The notes: a model not told the origin generated them from the letters alone. Shown: positions 1-7,294, numbered from the stretch's first letter. The stretch: 26,382 nucleotides of DNA from JANYBV01 sp043763155 (GCA_043763155.1 JAYULW010000076.1:1-26382); one strand, 5' to 3'. Program-made: numbers and translations.

Positions 1-325
1 ACACAAACCGCGTTCCCGGAAAATGCTCTATCAACGCATCCACCGTCTCATATGTGTATTTCGTGCGCAACCGGCTCTCAATATCCAGCACCTTCACGCG
101 CCTGTTGCCCGCTGCCACCTTCCGCGCCGACGCCACCCGCTGCGCATACCCCGCCAGCCCCGATGCGTCCTTCAACGGATTCTTGGGCGACACCAGCCAC
201 CACACCTCGTCAAACCCCAGTGAGTCCAGCGCATATTGCGTGATGTGCAAATGCCCGCCATGGGCCGGGTTAAATGACCCGCCCAGCAGGCCGATAGTGC
301 GATTCTTCGTATAGATAGGTTTCAC
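1..325 (-). CDS. nadD: Nicotinate-nucleotide adenylyltransferase, N-terminal part (runs off the window)
   Basis: Transfers AMP from ATP to nicotinate mononucleotide, making deamido-NAD in NAD biosynthesis; a cytoplasmic enzyme. Reading the minus strand from a GTG at 325, the protein opens with a short lead and then IGLLGGSFNPAHGGHL, the nucleotidyltransferase GGSFNPxHxGH signature, followed by the family-typical VWWLVSP-NPLKD and an Ala/Arg-rich helix. About 108 codons are present and the C-terminal half lies beyond position 1. No ATG exists in this frame between the GTG and an upstream stop, so GTG is the likely start, although other non-ATG codons are possible. It is divergent from thiC, with about 157 bases between them. 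The family call is firm; the start is less so. Confidence 0.92.
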   Translation of the reverse strand, partial: MKPIYTKNRTIGLLGGSFNPAHGGHLHITQYALDSLGFDEVWWLVSPKNPLKDASGLAGYAQRVASARKVAAGNRRVKVLDIESRLRTKYTYETVDALIEHFPGTRFV

Positions 326-401
326 AGGACGCAGCAGTAAATGAGGAATTTCCCAACCTTTATACAGGGTTTAGCCCTACGAGCAACCGCGCACAGGGGA
401 G

Positions 402-427
402 ACGGATTATACATTTGTCTAATCCGT
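402..427. promoter_or_regulatory. Perfect 8-bp inverted repeat in the nadD-thiC intergenic region
   Basis: ACGGATTA at 402-409 is repeated inverted as TAATCCGT at 420-427 around a 10-base AT-rich loop. No T-tract follows, so it does not look like an intrinsic terminator. It lies about 55 bases before the chosen thiC start and could be an operator or a leader hairpin. The conserved TPP-riboswitch core (CUGAGA and ACCUGAUC-like boxes) is not visible in this leader. Confidence 0.4.
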
Positions 428-482
428 ACTTGCCATGTATGGTATTAACCCATTTTCCGCCCTCCAACATAGGTTCCCCTCG

Positions 483-2393
483 ATGAGCGCCACGACTAAA
501 GCACCTAAAAACACCGCCCCGTTTTCAGTCACCACCGGCCCCCTGCCCGCCTCGAAAAAAATCTATGTCAGCGGCGAACGCTTCCCCGACATCCAGATCC
601 CCTTGCGCGAAATCGCGCTGTCCAACAACGAGCCAAGCCTCGCCGTGTACGACACCTCCGGCCCCTACTCCGACGCATCCGCCAAAATTGACATCTACAA
701 AGGCCTGCCCAAACTGCGTGACCAGTGGATCCGCGAACGCGGCGACGTCGAAGAATATGATGGCCGCAACGTAAAACCCGAAGACAACGGCTTCAAATCC
801 GCTGAGCTCCAGAACAAAACCGCCCAGCTGGTCGAAGCCTATCCCCACGTAAACGCCCGCCCGCTTCGCGCCAAACCCGGCAAAAACGTGAGCCAGATGC
901 ACTACGCCCGCAACGGCATGGTCACCAAGGAAATGGAATACATCGCCATCCGCGAAAACGAAGGCCGCCGCGTCGCCGAAGCACAGGGCAAAAAACCCTA
1001 CCAGAACGGCACCGGCTTCGGCGCGAACCTGCCCGCCCTCATAACCCCTGAATTCGTGCGCAACGAAATCGCCCGTGGACGGGCCATCATCCCCAACAAC
1101 ATCAACCACCCCGAAACCGAGCCGATGATCATCGGCCGCAATTTCAAGGTCAAAATCAACGCCAATATCGGCAACTCCGCCGTAACCTCTTCGGTCGCCG
1201 AAGAAGTCGAAAAAATGGTCTGGTCCACCCGCTGGGGCGCCGACACCGTGATGGATCTCTCCACCGGCCGCAACATCCACAACATCCGCGAATGGATCAT
1301 GCGCAACTCCCCTGTGCCCATCGGCACCGTGCCCATTTACCAGGCCCTCGAAAAAGTTGGCGGCATCGCCGAAGAACTCACCTACGACATCTTCCGCGAC
1401 ACCCTCATCGAACAATGCGAACAGGGCGTGGATTATTTCACCATCCACGCAGGTGTGCGCCTGCCCTTCATCCCCATGACCGAATTCCGCAAAACCGGCA
1501 TCGTGTCGCGCGGCGGCTCCATCCTCGCCAAATGGTGCATGGCCCACCACAAGGAAAACTTCCTCTACACCAACTTTGAAGACATCTGCGAACTCCTCGC
1601 CCAATACGACGTGGCCTTCTCGCTTGGCGATGGCCTGCGCCCTGGCAGCATCCACGACGCAAACGACGAAGCCCAGTTCGCCGAACTCAAAACCCTCGGT
1701 GAATTGACGACGATTGCATGGGAACACGACGTGCAAACCATGATCGAAGGCCCCGGCCACGTGCCCATGCACCTCATCAAAGAGAACATGGAAAAACAGC
1801 TGGAGATGTGCCACGAAGCCCCCTTCTACACCCTCGGGCCCCTAACGACGGATATTGCCCCCGGCTACGACCACATCACCTCCGGCATCGGCGCTGCCAT
1901 GATCGGCTGGTTCGGCACAAGCATGCTCTGCTACGTCACGCCAAAGGAACATCTGGGCCTGCCCGACCGCGACGACGTGAAAGTAGGTGTCATCACCTAC
2001 AAGATCGCCGCCCACGCCGCCGACCTCGCCAAAGGCCACCCCAGCGCCTACCGCCGCGACGACGCGCTGAGCAAAGCCCGCTTCGACTTCCGCTGGCAAG
2101 ATCAGTTCAACCTTGCCCTCGACCCCGAAACCGCGAAGGATTTCCACGACGAAACCCTCCCCGCCGACGGCGCCAAGGTCGCCCATTTCTGCTCCATGTG
2201 CGGCCCCAAATTCTGCTCCATGAAAATCTCGCAAGACGTGCGCGAGTTTTCCAAGGAACAACGCGAAAAAGGCAAAACCGAACACACCCCCCTGCCCAAA
2301 GAACAGGTCGCCGAAATCGAAAAAGGCCTCCAGGAAATGGCCGAAAAATTTAAAGAGAGCGGAAGTGAGATTTATCAGAAAGTCGCTTCCTGA
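483..2393 (+). CDS. thiC: Phosphomethylpyrimidine synthase ThiC
   Basis: Radical-SAM enzyme that rearranges aminoimidazole ribotide to hydroxymethylpyrimidine phosphate for thiamine biosynthesis. The 636-residue product has the ThiC N-terminal region (TTGPLPASKKIYVSG), the long TIM-barrel core including the NxNIGNSAVTSS and EGPGHVPMH stretches, and the C-terminal cluster motif CSMCGPKFC (Cys570, Cys573, Cys578) that ligates the 4Fe-4S cluster. An in-frame ATG at 435 would add 16 residues. The 483 ATG gives a typical N-terminus and is preferred, though neither has a strong Shine-Dalgarno sequence. No other thiamine gene is in the window. A TPP riboswitch, common ahead of thiC, is not recognisable here. 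Confidence 0.97.
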   Translation: MSATTKAPKNTAPFSVTTGPLPASKKIYVSGERFPDIQIPLREIALSNNEPSLAVYDTSGPYSDASAKIDIYKGLPKLRDQWIRERGDVEEYDGRNVKPEDNGFKSAELQNKTAQLVEAYPHVNARPLRAKPGKNVSQMHYARNGMVTKEMEYIAIRENEGRRVAEAQGKKPYQNGTGFGANLPALITPEFVRNEIARGRAIIPNNINHPETEPMIIGRNFKVKINANIGNSAVTSSVAEEVEKMVWSTRWGADTVMDLSTGRNIHNIREWIMRNSPVPIGTVPIYQALEKVGGIAEELTYDIFRDTLIEQCEQGVDYFTIHAGVRLPFIPMTEFRKTGIVSRGGSILAKWCMAHHKENFLYTNFEDICELLAQYDVAFSLGDGLRPGSIHDANDEAQFAELKTLGELTTIAWEHDVQTMIEGPGHVPMHLIKENMEKQLEMCHEAPFYTLGPLTTDIAPGYDHITSGIGAAMIGWFGTSMLCYVTPKEHLGLPDRDDVKVGVITYKIAAHAADLAKGHPSAYRRDDALSKARFDFRWQDQFNLALDPETAKDFHDETLPADGAKVAHFCSMCGPKFCSMKISQDVREFSKEQREKGKTEHTPLPKEQVAEIEKGLQEMAEKFKESGSEIYQKVAS

Positions 2394-2406
2394 TTTCCCT
2401 CTACCT

Positions 2407-2486
2407 GTCACCCCGGCGAAGGCCGGGGCCCAGCCTCACCACTTGCGCAAGCCTAACGGCTGGATACCGGCCTCCGCCGGTATGAC
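2407..2486. repeat. Two-hairpin palindromic repeat, copy 1 (left of the GIY-YIG gene)
   Basis: The 80-base element begins GTCA and ends TGAC. It holds two perfect stem-loops: CCCCGGC-GAAG-GCCGGGG near its left end and ATACCGGC-CTCC-GCCGGTAT near its right end. It shares almost its whole sequence with copy 2 at 2794-2855 but carries 18 extra bases in the middle (TGCGCAAGCCTAACGGCT). It starts 13 bases after the thiC stop, so it may also act as a 3' structure of the thiC mRNA. The layout resembles dispersed REP-like elements of bacteria. Confidence 0.85.
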
Positions 2487-2495
2487 GAACTGATT

Positions 2496-2783
2496 GTGAA
2501 ACCCGGCTACACCTACATCCTCACCAACAAGCGCAACGGCACGCTTTACATCGGTGTCACCAGCGACCTCATCAAACGCATCCACGAACACAAAGAAAAA
2601 CTCGCCCCCGGTTTCACCAAAACCCACAACCTCACCCAACTCGCCTATTACGAAATCCACCCCGACATTGAAACCGCCATCCTGCGCGAAAAACAAATGA
2701 AGGAATGGAAGCGCGTATGGAAACTAAAGCGCATCGAAACCCAAAACCTCGACTGGCAAGACCTCTACCCCACCCTCCTCTAA
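2496..2783 (+). CDS. Small GIY-YIG nuclease-domain protein (COG2827/YhbQ type)
   Basis: A 95-residue single-domain protein. The N-terminal YTYIL strand corresponds to the GIY element. It is followed by LYIGVTSDLIKR, which carries the YIG element and the catalytic Arg region, and later by REKQMKEWKR, which carries the conserved Glu that binds metal. Family members are predicted DNA endonucleases; the role of the stand-alone ones is poorly defined. The start is GTG, nine bases beyond the end of repeat copy 1; the nearby ATG is out of frame and stops at once. The stop lies ten bases before repeat copy 2, so the gene fills the gap between two palindromic repeats. No clear Shine-Dalgarno sequence is seen because the repeat occupies that position. 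A mobile or repeat-linked role is inference. Confidence 0.9.
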   Translation: MKPGYTYILTNKRNGTLYIGVTSDLIKRIHEHKEKLAPGFTKTHNLTQLAYYEIHPDIETAILREKQMKEWKRVWKLKRIETQNLDWQDLYPTLL

Positions 2784-2793
2784 CAAAATTGCC

Positions 2794-2855
2794 GTCACCC
2801 CGGCGAAGGCCGGGGCCCAGCCTCACCACTGGATACCGGCCTGCGCCGGTATAAC
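2794..2855. repeat. Two-hairpin palindromic repeat, copy 2 (right of the GIY-YIG gene)
   Basis: The 62-base element is the second copy of the repeat at 2407-2486, in the same orientation. It keeps both hairpins: CCCCGGC-GAAG-GCCGGGG and ATACCGGC-CTGC-GCCGGTAT. Outside the missing 18-base centre it differs at one loop base and at one base in its end (TAAC instead of TGAC). No third copy was found in the window. Confidence 0.85.
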
Positions 2856-2904
2856 ACGTAAATAAAATAAGCAAAATCAAATATATAAATAAAAATTAAC
2901 CATT

Positions 2905-2920
2905 TGGCACGGCCTTTGCA
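2905..2920 (+). promoter_or_regulatory. Sigma-54 (RpoN) -24/-12 promoter
   Basis: TGGCACG at 2905-2911 and TTGCA at 2916-2920, separated by four bases, match the RpoN consensus TGGCACG-N4-TTGCW exactly. The invariant GG (2906-2907) and GC (2918-2919) are 12 bases apart, as required. Transcription should start near 2931, which leaves a short leader with a Shine-Dalgarno sequence before the ATG at 2956. The roughly 45 bases upstream are very AT-rich, as is common where IHF or an activator bends the DNA. Confidence 0.75.
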
Positions 2921-2955
2921 TTGCTTTCCTCATCAACCTTGGATGGAGAAACACA

Positions 2956-3171
2956 ATGCTTACTCATGTAGTATATAACGAAGTTATCAACACCATTGAC
3001 CATAACTTCTGTGCCCGCATCACCCGCCGCGAGGTTGAGCGCCAGGTGCATCTCATGATCGGCGAATTTACCCATGAAAAGGGCATGAAACTCCCCAATT
3101 GGGAAATCAAGCTCCTTAGCCGCCAGCTTGTACACGACCTGCCGAGCAACGAAACGCACGTTGCCGCGTAA
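2956..3171 (+). CDS. Unknown 71-residue protein behind a sigma-54 promoter
   Basis: I do not recognise this family. The protein (MLTHVVYNEV..., ending SNETHVAA) is soluble-looking and rich in charged residues and His, with no signal peptide or membrane segment and a single Cys (residue 19). It looks like a small helical domain; the middle, with RREVERQVHLMIGEF, reads as an amphipathic helix. The ATG has a good ribosome site, GGATGGAG at 2941-2948, and an RpoN promoter stands just upstream, which together make a real gene likely. A 119-codon ORF on the opposite strand covers the same DNA but lacks these signals. RpoN control suggests a conditional role such as nitrogen, motility or stress, but nothing in the protein says which. 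Confidence 0.65.
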   Translation: MLTHVVYNEVINTIDHNFCARITRREVERQVHLMIGEFTHEKGMKLPNWEIKLLSRQLVHDLPSNETHVAA

Positions 3172-3634
3172 GTTTTTTAGGGCCCCACCACCCTCACGAT
3201 ACAAAAAACAGGTTTTTACCTCGTAAAAGAGGCGCTGCGCAGGCATTCGCACCAATGCTCTATGGAGGATAACCCCGGCTGGTCGCGGCTTTGCGATAAA
3301 AGGTTATAATCATTAACGCAATCCTACCGCAGCGCAACATGGTAAACCTCGATACCATAACGATTTTTATTGTTTTAAACGCAAGCCTGTGCCATAGTGA
3401 TCCTATAACGAAACGCAGGCGAATCAGGAGCTGCGCGACGTTTACCCGGCAAATCCGGGGATATGCGGAAATCCTCTTTCCCCATACCGGCGCCCAAAAC
3501 GCCACGCAGGTTTAAAAAAATACACATCGAGAGAGTAAGTTTTCTAACCATCTGTTTCAGAATGGATAGATTACCTACATTGCTACCTAAAATTAACCGG
3601 CAATTAAGATAAAAAGGCTACAATTATATCCAAT
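3172..3634. other. Gene-poor stretch with local hairpins, possible RNA locus
   Basis: No convincing coding region lies in this interval. It contains several short stem-loops: TTTTAC-CTC-GTAAAA near 3215, CCCGG-CAAAT-CCGGG near 3455, GGAAA-TCCTC-TTTCC near 3478 and GGCG-N7-CGCC near 3490. A perfect -10 hexamer, TATAAT, is at 3305-3310, and a TATAAC at about 3404-3409 precedes the densest hairpins. A small structured RNA at roughly 3380-3520 is possible, but I could not match it to 6S, SRP or tmRNA, and no terminator T-run follows it on the plus strand. Confidence 0.25.
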
Positions 3635-3687
3635 ATGAAAGATACGCCACTAAGAGCGTACTTCAGGGAATACAACGGGGGATATAC

Positions 3688-3981
3688 ATGAGCTTACCAT
3701 TCGTTTCGCCAGCTTTTCTGGCCAGCACACTGTCGAAAGTCGTAACCGAAGTCGCGAACGTGAAGTTCCCGAACATGGGCGGCGGCACGTATCTGGCAGA
3801 CGTGGGCAAGGCCTTTGCCGCCGTAGCGCAAAACAGCGCAAACCCCGAACGCGTCACCAAAGAATTTAATGGCATGGCTGCCAATGCCCCCGGCATGCAG
3901 TTCAGCGATGCCGAAGAACTGCCCAAATCGTCCGGCGTATACACCGCCCTGAATAAATCCACCGACTCGCAGATTGGTTGA
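3688..3981 (+). CDS. Unknown 97-residue protein
   Basis: I do not recognise this family. The product begins MSLPFVSPAFLASTLSKVV, a mildly hydrophobic start without the positively charged n-region of a signal peptide, and continues with a Gly-rich piece (NMGGGTYLADVGKAFAAVA) and a polar C-terminal half. The ATG has a strong ribosome site, GGGGGA at 3677-3682, five bases upstream. The stop is five bases before the next ATG, so the two genes are probably cotranscribed and may be translationally coupled. Third-position GC is high, as in the surrounding genes, which supports real coding. Function cannot be assigned from the sequence. Confidence 0.6.
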   Translation: MSLPFVSPAFLASTLSKVVTEVANVKFPNMGGGTYLADVGKAFAAVAQNSANPERVTKEFNGMAANAPGMQFSDAEELPKSSGVYTALNKSTDSQIG

Positions 3982-3986
3982 TACGC

Positions 3987-4328
3987 ATGGTAATGATGGT
4001 CCATATCACTCCGCCGCCGCTTTCCTCCCAGTCTATGGCGGACCTGCTATGCACCATTGTGTTGCTCTGCCGTGGCACCGACATGTACAACCGCAAATTC
4101 TGGGCCTATATGTGCATCAAGCCAAGCATGGCCGAAGCATTCAAGAAGGCCCGCGACGAAGGCAGCTTCAACCTCGGCGACTACGGCACCATTATTGAAG
4201 CCGGTGAAGGCGGCGAAGCCCCGCCCGAAGTCAAAAACCGCATGGCCCGCGACTACGGCGTGAAGGACGATTACGAAGGCGACCTCATGCGCGCCATCCA
4301 GTCCCAGCAACACAGCCAGAACGCCTAG
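3987..4328 (+). CDS. Unknown 113-residue protein, paired with the preceding gene
   Basis: Function not recognised. The first 20 or so residues are Met-, Pro- and Ser-rich. They are followed by a short hydrophobic helix (MADLLCTIVLLC), then FWAYMCIKPSMAEAFKKARDEG, and an acidic C-terminal half with GDYGTIIEAGEGGEAPPEV and ARDYGVKDDYEGDLM. Only the helix is hydrophobic enough to approach a membrane, and it is short for a transmembrane segment. The exact start is unsure: ATGs at 3987, 3993, 3996 and 4035 are all in frame and none has a clear ribosome site. Coupling to the gene ending at 3981 favours the first. The strong codon bias of the C-terminal two thirds makes a real gene likely. Confidence 0.6.
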   Translation: MVMMVHITPPPLSSQSMADLLCTIVLLCRGTDMYNRKFWAYMCIKPSMAEAFKKARDEGSFNLGDYGTIIEAGEGGEAPPEVKNRMARDYGVKDDYEGDLMRAIQSQQHSQNA

Positions 4329-4366
4329 GCCTTGCGCTGCGCAGCTCCCCACGCTAAAATTTTCCC

Positions 4367-5083
4367 ATGACCTATAATCACATCGTTATCCTAACCGGTG
4401 CAGGCATTTCCGCAGAATCCGGCCTTGCCACCTTCCGCGACAGTAACGGCCTGTGGTGCAACCACCGCATCGAAGACGTGGCCACCCCCGAAGGCTTCGC
4501 TGCCGACCCCGCGCTCGTCCACCAGTTCTACAACCTCCGTCGCAAACAGGCCCAGGAAGTACACCCAAACGCCGCCCACAAAGCCATCGCCGAATTTGCC
4601 AGCGAACACACCGGCACGCTCACCATCATCACCCAGAATGTGGATGATTTGCACGAGCGCGCCGAAGAAGGCCTCGCCATGCCGCCGGGCTACAAACTGC
4701 TCCACATGCACGGCGAACTAAAGAAAGCCCGCTGCGTCGCAACCGACGAAATCTTTGAGTGGAGCGACGACATGGACGCAAGCACCCTCTGCCCCTGCTG
4801 CAGCAAGCCCGGCCGCCTTCGCCCCCACATCGTCTGGTTCGGCGAAATGCCCCTGCATATGGATTTAATCCAGCATTTATTGGCCCGCTGCGACCTTTTT
4901 CTCTCCATCGGCACGTCTGGAAATGTCTACCCCGCCGCAGGTTTCGTGCAACAGGTGCGCTTCATGAGCGTGGGCCACACCGCCGAGCTAAACATGGAGC
5001 CTTCGCAAGGCCACACCCAGTTCCACGAAAAAATCTACGGCCCCGCAACCCAGACCGTGCCCGCGTACTTACGCAAGCTCTAA
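4367..5083 (+). CDS. cobB: NAD-dependent protein deacylase, CobB-type sirtuin
   Basis: Removes acyl groups from lysines using NAD, releasing nicotinamide and O-acyl-ADP-ribose; cytoplasmic. The 238-residue protein shows the NAD-binding motif GAGISAESGLATFRD near residue 11, TQNVDDLHERA near 89, and the catalytic His115 in HMHGEL. Zinc-binding cysteines are Cys123 and the CPCC cluster (Cys142, 144, 145), spaced as in E. coli CobB. Tyr55 and Arg58 form the YxxR pair that marks class III sirtuins and favours succinyl- or malonyl-lysine substrates. The start has no obvious Shine-Dalgarno sequence. The gene ends with a 4-base overlap with the convergent TauE/SafE gene. Confidence 0.95.
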   Translation: MTYNHIVILTGAGISAESGLATFRDSNGLWCNHRIEDVATPEGFAADPALVHQFYNLRRKQAQEVHPNAAHKAIAEFASEHTGTLTIITQNVDDLHERAEEGLAMPPGYKLLHMHGELKKARCVATDEIFEWSDDMDASTLCPCCSKPGRLRPHIVWFGEMPLHMDLIQHLLARCDLFLSIGTSGNVYPAAGFVQQVRFMSVGHTAELNMEPSQGHTQFHEKIYGPATQTVPAYLRKL

Positions 5084-5853
5084 ATAACGCCCGCGCACAG
5101 CAGCGCGCCCAGCACATACATCATCACCGCCACCAGCCGCTGGATGAAAGGCATCGTCACCTTCGCCAGATACGCACTGCCAAGGAACACCCCCATGAAC
5201 GAGGCCGCCGTCGCCGCCGCCACCAGCCCGCCCTGCGCCGCAACCAACCCTAAGTCGAATGTCGCCCCGTAAACCAGAACCCGCGTCACATCCACCATCG
5301 CAGCAATAGCGGCCGTGGTCGCCACATACCCTTTTTCCGAAAACGCCCCCTGCACTAAAAACGCGCTGCGAAACGCTCCCTGATGCCCGGTAAGCCCGCC
5401 GAAAAACCCGCTAAGCGCACCGCCCACCACCTGTCCCTGCTGCCGCAGCAGCGCATAGGTTTTGAATATCGGCCATTGCTCCGCCGTCGCAAACACAATG
5501 AGCAGCATGCCCGCCACCAGCTTCACCGGCGTCACTACAAAAACATGCTCACCCATGGAATAATCCGCAAGCGGCGCCAGCACCGATAAATGCCCCAGCA
5601 ACATCGCCCCCGGCACCGCCGCAACCATCGCGGGAAGCCCGAACCGCATCACCACCGCCATATCCACATCGCGCCACAGCAACACAAGCTTCAGCAGCTT
5701 ATTCAGCCCATGCACCACCGCCGTAATGGCAACCGCCACCGGCACTGGCAAAAACACCGCCACCACCGGCATCAATAACGTGCCAAGCCCAAAACCGGAA
5801 AACAGCGTAAGCCCCGACGCGATAAAGCTGGTGAGGCAAACCCAGAATATCAC
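5080..5853 (-). CDS. TauE/SafE (TSUP) family membrane transporter
   Basis: A 257-residue integral membrane protein with about seven or eight hydrophobic segments and the TSUP family layout of two similar halves. The first half opens with the GFGLGTLLMPVV loop and the second has GALSGFFGGLTGHQGAFRSAFL, the typical glycine-rich re-entrant motif. Members export sulfite, sulfoacetate or other organosulfur or carboxylate anions; the substrate cannot be read from sequence. It starts with GTG one base after the tldD stop, so the two are likely translated from one mRNA, although no functional link to TldD is known to me. The stop overlaps the end of cobB. Confidence 0.88.
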   Translation of the reverse strand: MIFWVCLTSFIASGLTLFSGFGLGTLLMPVVAVFLPVPVAVAITAVVHGLNKLLKLVLLWRDVDMAVVMRFGLPAMVAAVPGAMLLGHLSVLAPLADYSMGEHVFVVTPVKLVAGMLLIVFATAEQWPIFKTYALLRQQGQVVGGALSGFFGGLTGHQGAFRSAFLVQGAFSEKGYVATTAAIAAMVDVTRVLVYGATFDLGLVAAQGGLVAAATAASFMGVFLGSAYLAKVTMPFIQRLVAVMMYVLGALLCAGVI

Positions 5854-5854
5854 G

Positions 5855-7294
5855 CTAAACCTGCGTGCCGCCCACAGTTAAACCGTCCATCAACAAGCTG
5901 GGCTGCCCCACGCCCACCGGCACACTCTGCCCGGCCTTGCCGCAGGTGCCAATACCATCATCAAGGCACATATCGTTGCCCACGCCGCGAACCTTGGTCA
6001 AACAGTCCGGCCCATTGCCAATCAGCGTCGCGCCCTTCACGGCCGGGCCTATTTTGCCATTCTCAACCAGATACGCCTCCGACGCCGAAAACACGAATTT
6101 CCCCGACGTAATATCCACCTGCCCGCCGCCCAGATGCGCGATGTACAACCCATTCTTCACCGACGCGATTAAATCCGCCTGCGAAGCATCCCCGCCCAGC
6201 ATAAACGTGTTGGTCATGCGCGGCATCGGCTGCGCCGCAAAACTCTCGCGCCGCCCGTTGCCCGTCGCCCGCATCCCCATCAGCCGTGCGTTCAGCCGGT
6301 CCTGGATATAACCCGTCAAAATCCCGTCCTCGATCAAAACCGTGCGCGACGAAGGCGTACCCTCATCATCAATCGAAAGCGACCCACGGCGGTTGGGCAA
6401 CGTGCCATCATCCACCACCGTCACACCCTTGCTTGCCACCTGCTTTCCCATCAACCCCGAAAACGCGGATGTCCCCTTGCGGTTAAAATCCCCCTCCAGC
6501 CCATGCCCGATAGCTTCATGCAGCAACACGCCGCACCAGCCCGGCCCAAGCACCACCTGCATCTCGCCCGCAGGCGCAGGGATGGATTCCAGGTTCACCA
6601 GCGCCTGCCGCAGCGCCTCATCGGCCATCTTTTTCCAGTTACCTTCGGCAATATAATCGCCATACCCCATGCGCCCGCCAGCCCCGGCGCTGCCGCTTTC
6701 CATGCGCCCGTTCTGCTCCACCAGCACATTCAGGTTCAGCCGCACCAGCGGGCGAATATCGCCTGTCGCGCTTCCGTCGGCCTTCATGATCTCCACCGCC
6801 TGCCACTGCCCGCCCAGACTCACCGAAACCTGCTTCACCCGCGGGTCACGCGAGCGGACATACGCATCCACCTGCTGCAACAGCTCGATTTTCTTCTCAA
6901 AAAGCACTTCTTTCAGCGGGTTTGCGTCGTGATACAGCGCCGTATTGGTCCCAAACGCCGGGGCAATGGCCGCCACCACCCCTTTTTGCCCATAATGCAC
7001 CGCTTTTGCCGTCTGCGTGGCCCGCCGTATGGCATCTTCCGACAGGTCCGAAGCATGCGCATAGGCGCTCGCCTCCCCCAGCACGGAGCGCAGTCCAAAC
7101 CCCTGCGACGTATTAAAACTAGCGTTTTTCAACCGCCCGTCGTCAAAAACAAGGCTTTCCGACTGGGCATATTCGAGGAACAGCTCCCCGTCGTCCATGC
7201 CCGAAAGCGTGTCTGAGACAAGGCTTTGGGTGCGCGGTTTATCCAGCCCCGTACGGTTAAAAAAAAGCTCGTCAAGCACAGCAATGCCAGTCAT
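5855..7294 (-). CDS. tldD: Metalloprotease TldD
   Basis: Zinc peptidase subunit that, with TldE/PmbA, degrades unfolded peptides and matures small peptides such as microcin B17 and CcdA in E. coli; cytoplasmic. The 479-residue product carries the family signature HEAIGHGLEGD, where the HExxxH residues bind the metal, plus the conserved GxVDITSGKFVFSASEAYLVENGKIG-type C-terminal region. Length agrees with other TldD proteins. tldD is a common neighbour of coxB in alphaproteobacteria, usually divergent as here. No pmbA/tldE is in the window. The upstream 139 bases hold promoters for both tldD and coxB, but no strong -35/-10 pair stands out on this strand. Confidence 0.96.
   Translation of the reverse strand: MTGIAVLDELFFNRTGLDKPRTQSLVSDTLSGMDDGELFLEYAQSESLVFDDGRLKNASFNTSQGFGLRSVLGEASAYAHASDLSEDAIRRATQTAKAVHYGQKGVVAAIAPAFGTNTALYHDANPLKEVLFEKKIELLQQVDAYVRSRDPRVKQVSVSLGGQWQAVEIMKADGSATGDIRPLVRLNLNVLVEQNGRMESGSAGAGGRMGYGDYIAEGNWKKMADEALRQALVNLESIPAPAGEMQVVLGPGWCGVLLHEAIGHGLEGDFNRKGTSAFSGLMGKQVASKGVTVVDDGTLPNRRGSLSIDDEGTPSSRTVLIEDGILTGYIQDRLNARLMGMRATGNGRRESFAAQPMPRMTNTFMLGGDASQADLIASVKNGLYIAHLGGGQVDITSGKFVFSASEAYLVENGKIGPAVKGATLIGNGPDCLTKVRGVGNDMCLDDGIGTCGKAGQSVPVGVGQPSLLMDGLTVGGTQV

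Noticed and set aside
525..1814. 429-codon minus-strand ORF opposite thiC
   Set aside because: It is a mirror of thiC caused by GC-rich third positions; its product is Gly/Val/Phe/Asp-rich without a domain, while the plus strand is an unmistakable ThiC.
2896..3255. 119-codon minus-strand ORF opposite the sigma-54-driven gene
   Set aside because: No ribosome site or promoter is seen for it, and the plus-strand ORF has both.
3260..3505. 81-codon minus-strand ORF in the gene-poor stretch
   Set aside because: It has no ribosome site, an odd basic composition and no link to neighbours.
2856..4366. CRISPR array or tracrRNA in the gene-poor region
   Set aside because: No regularly spaced direct repeats are present and no cas-like gene is in the window.
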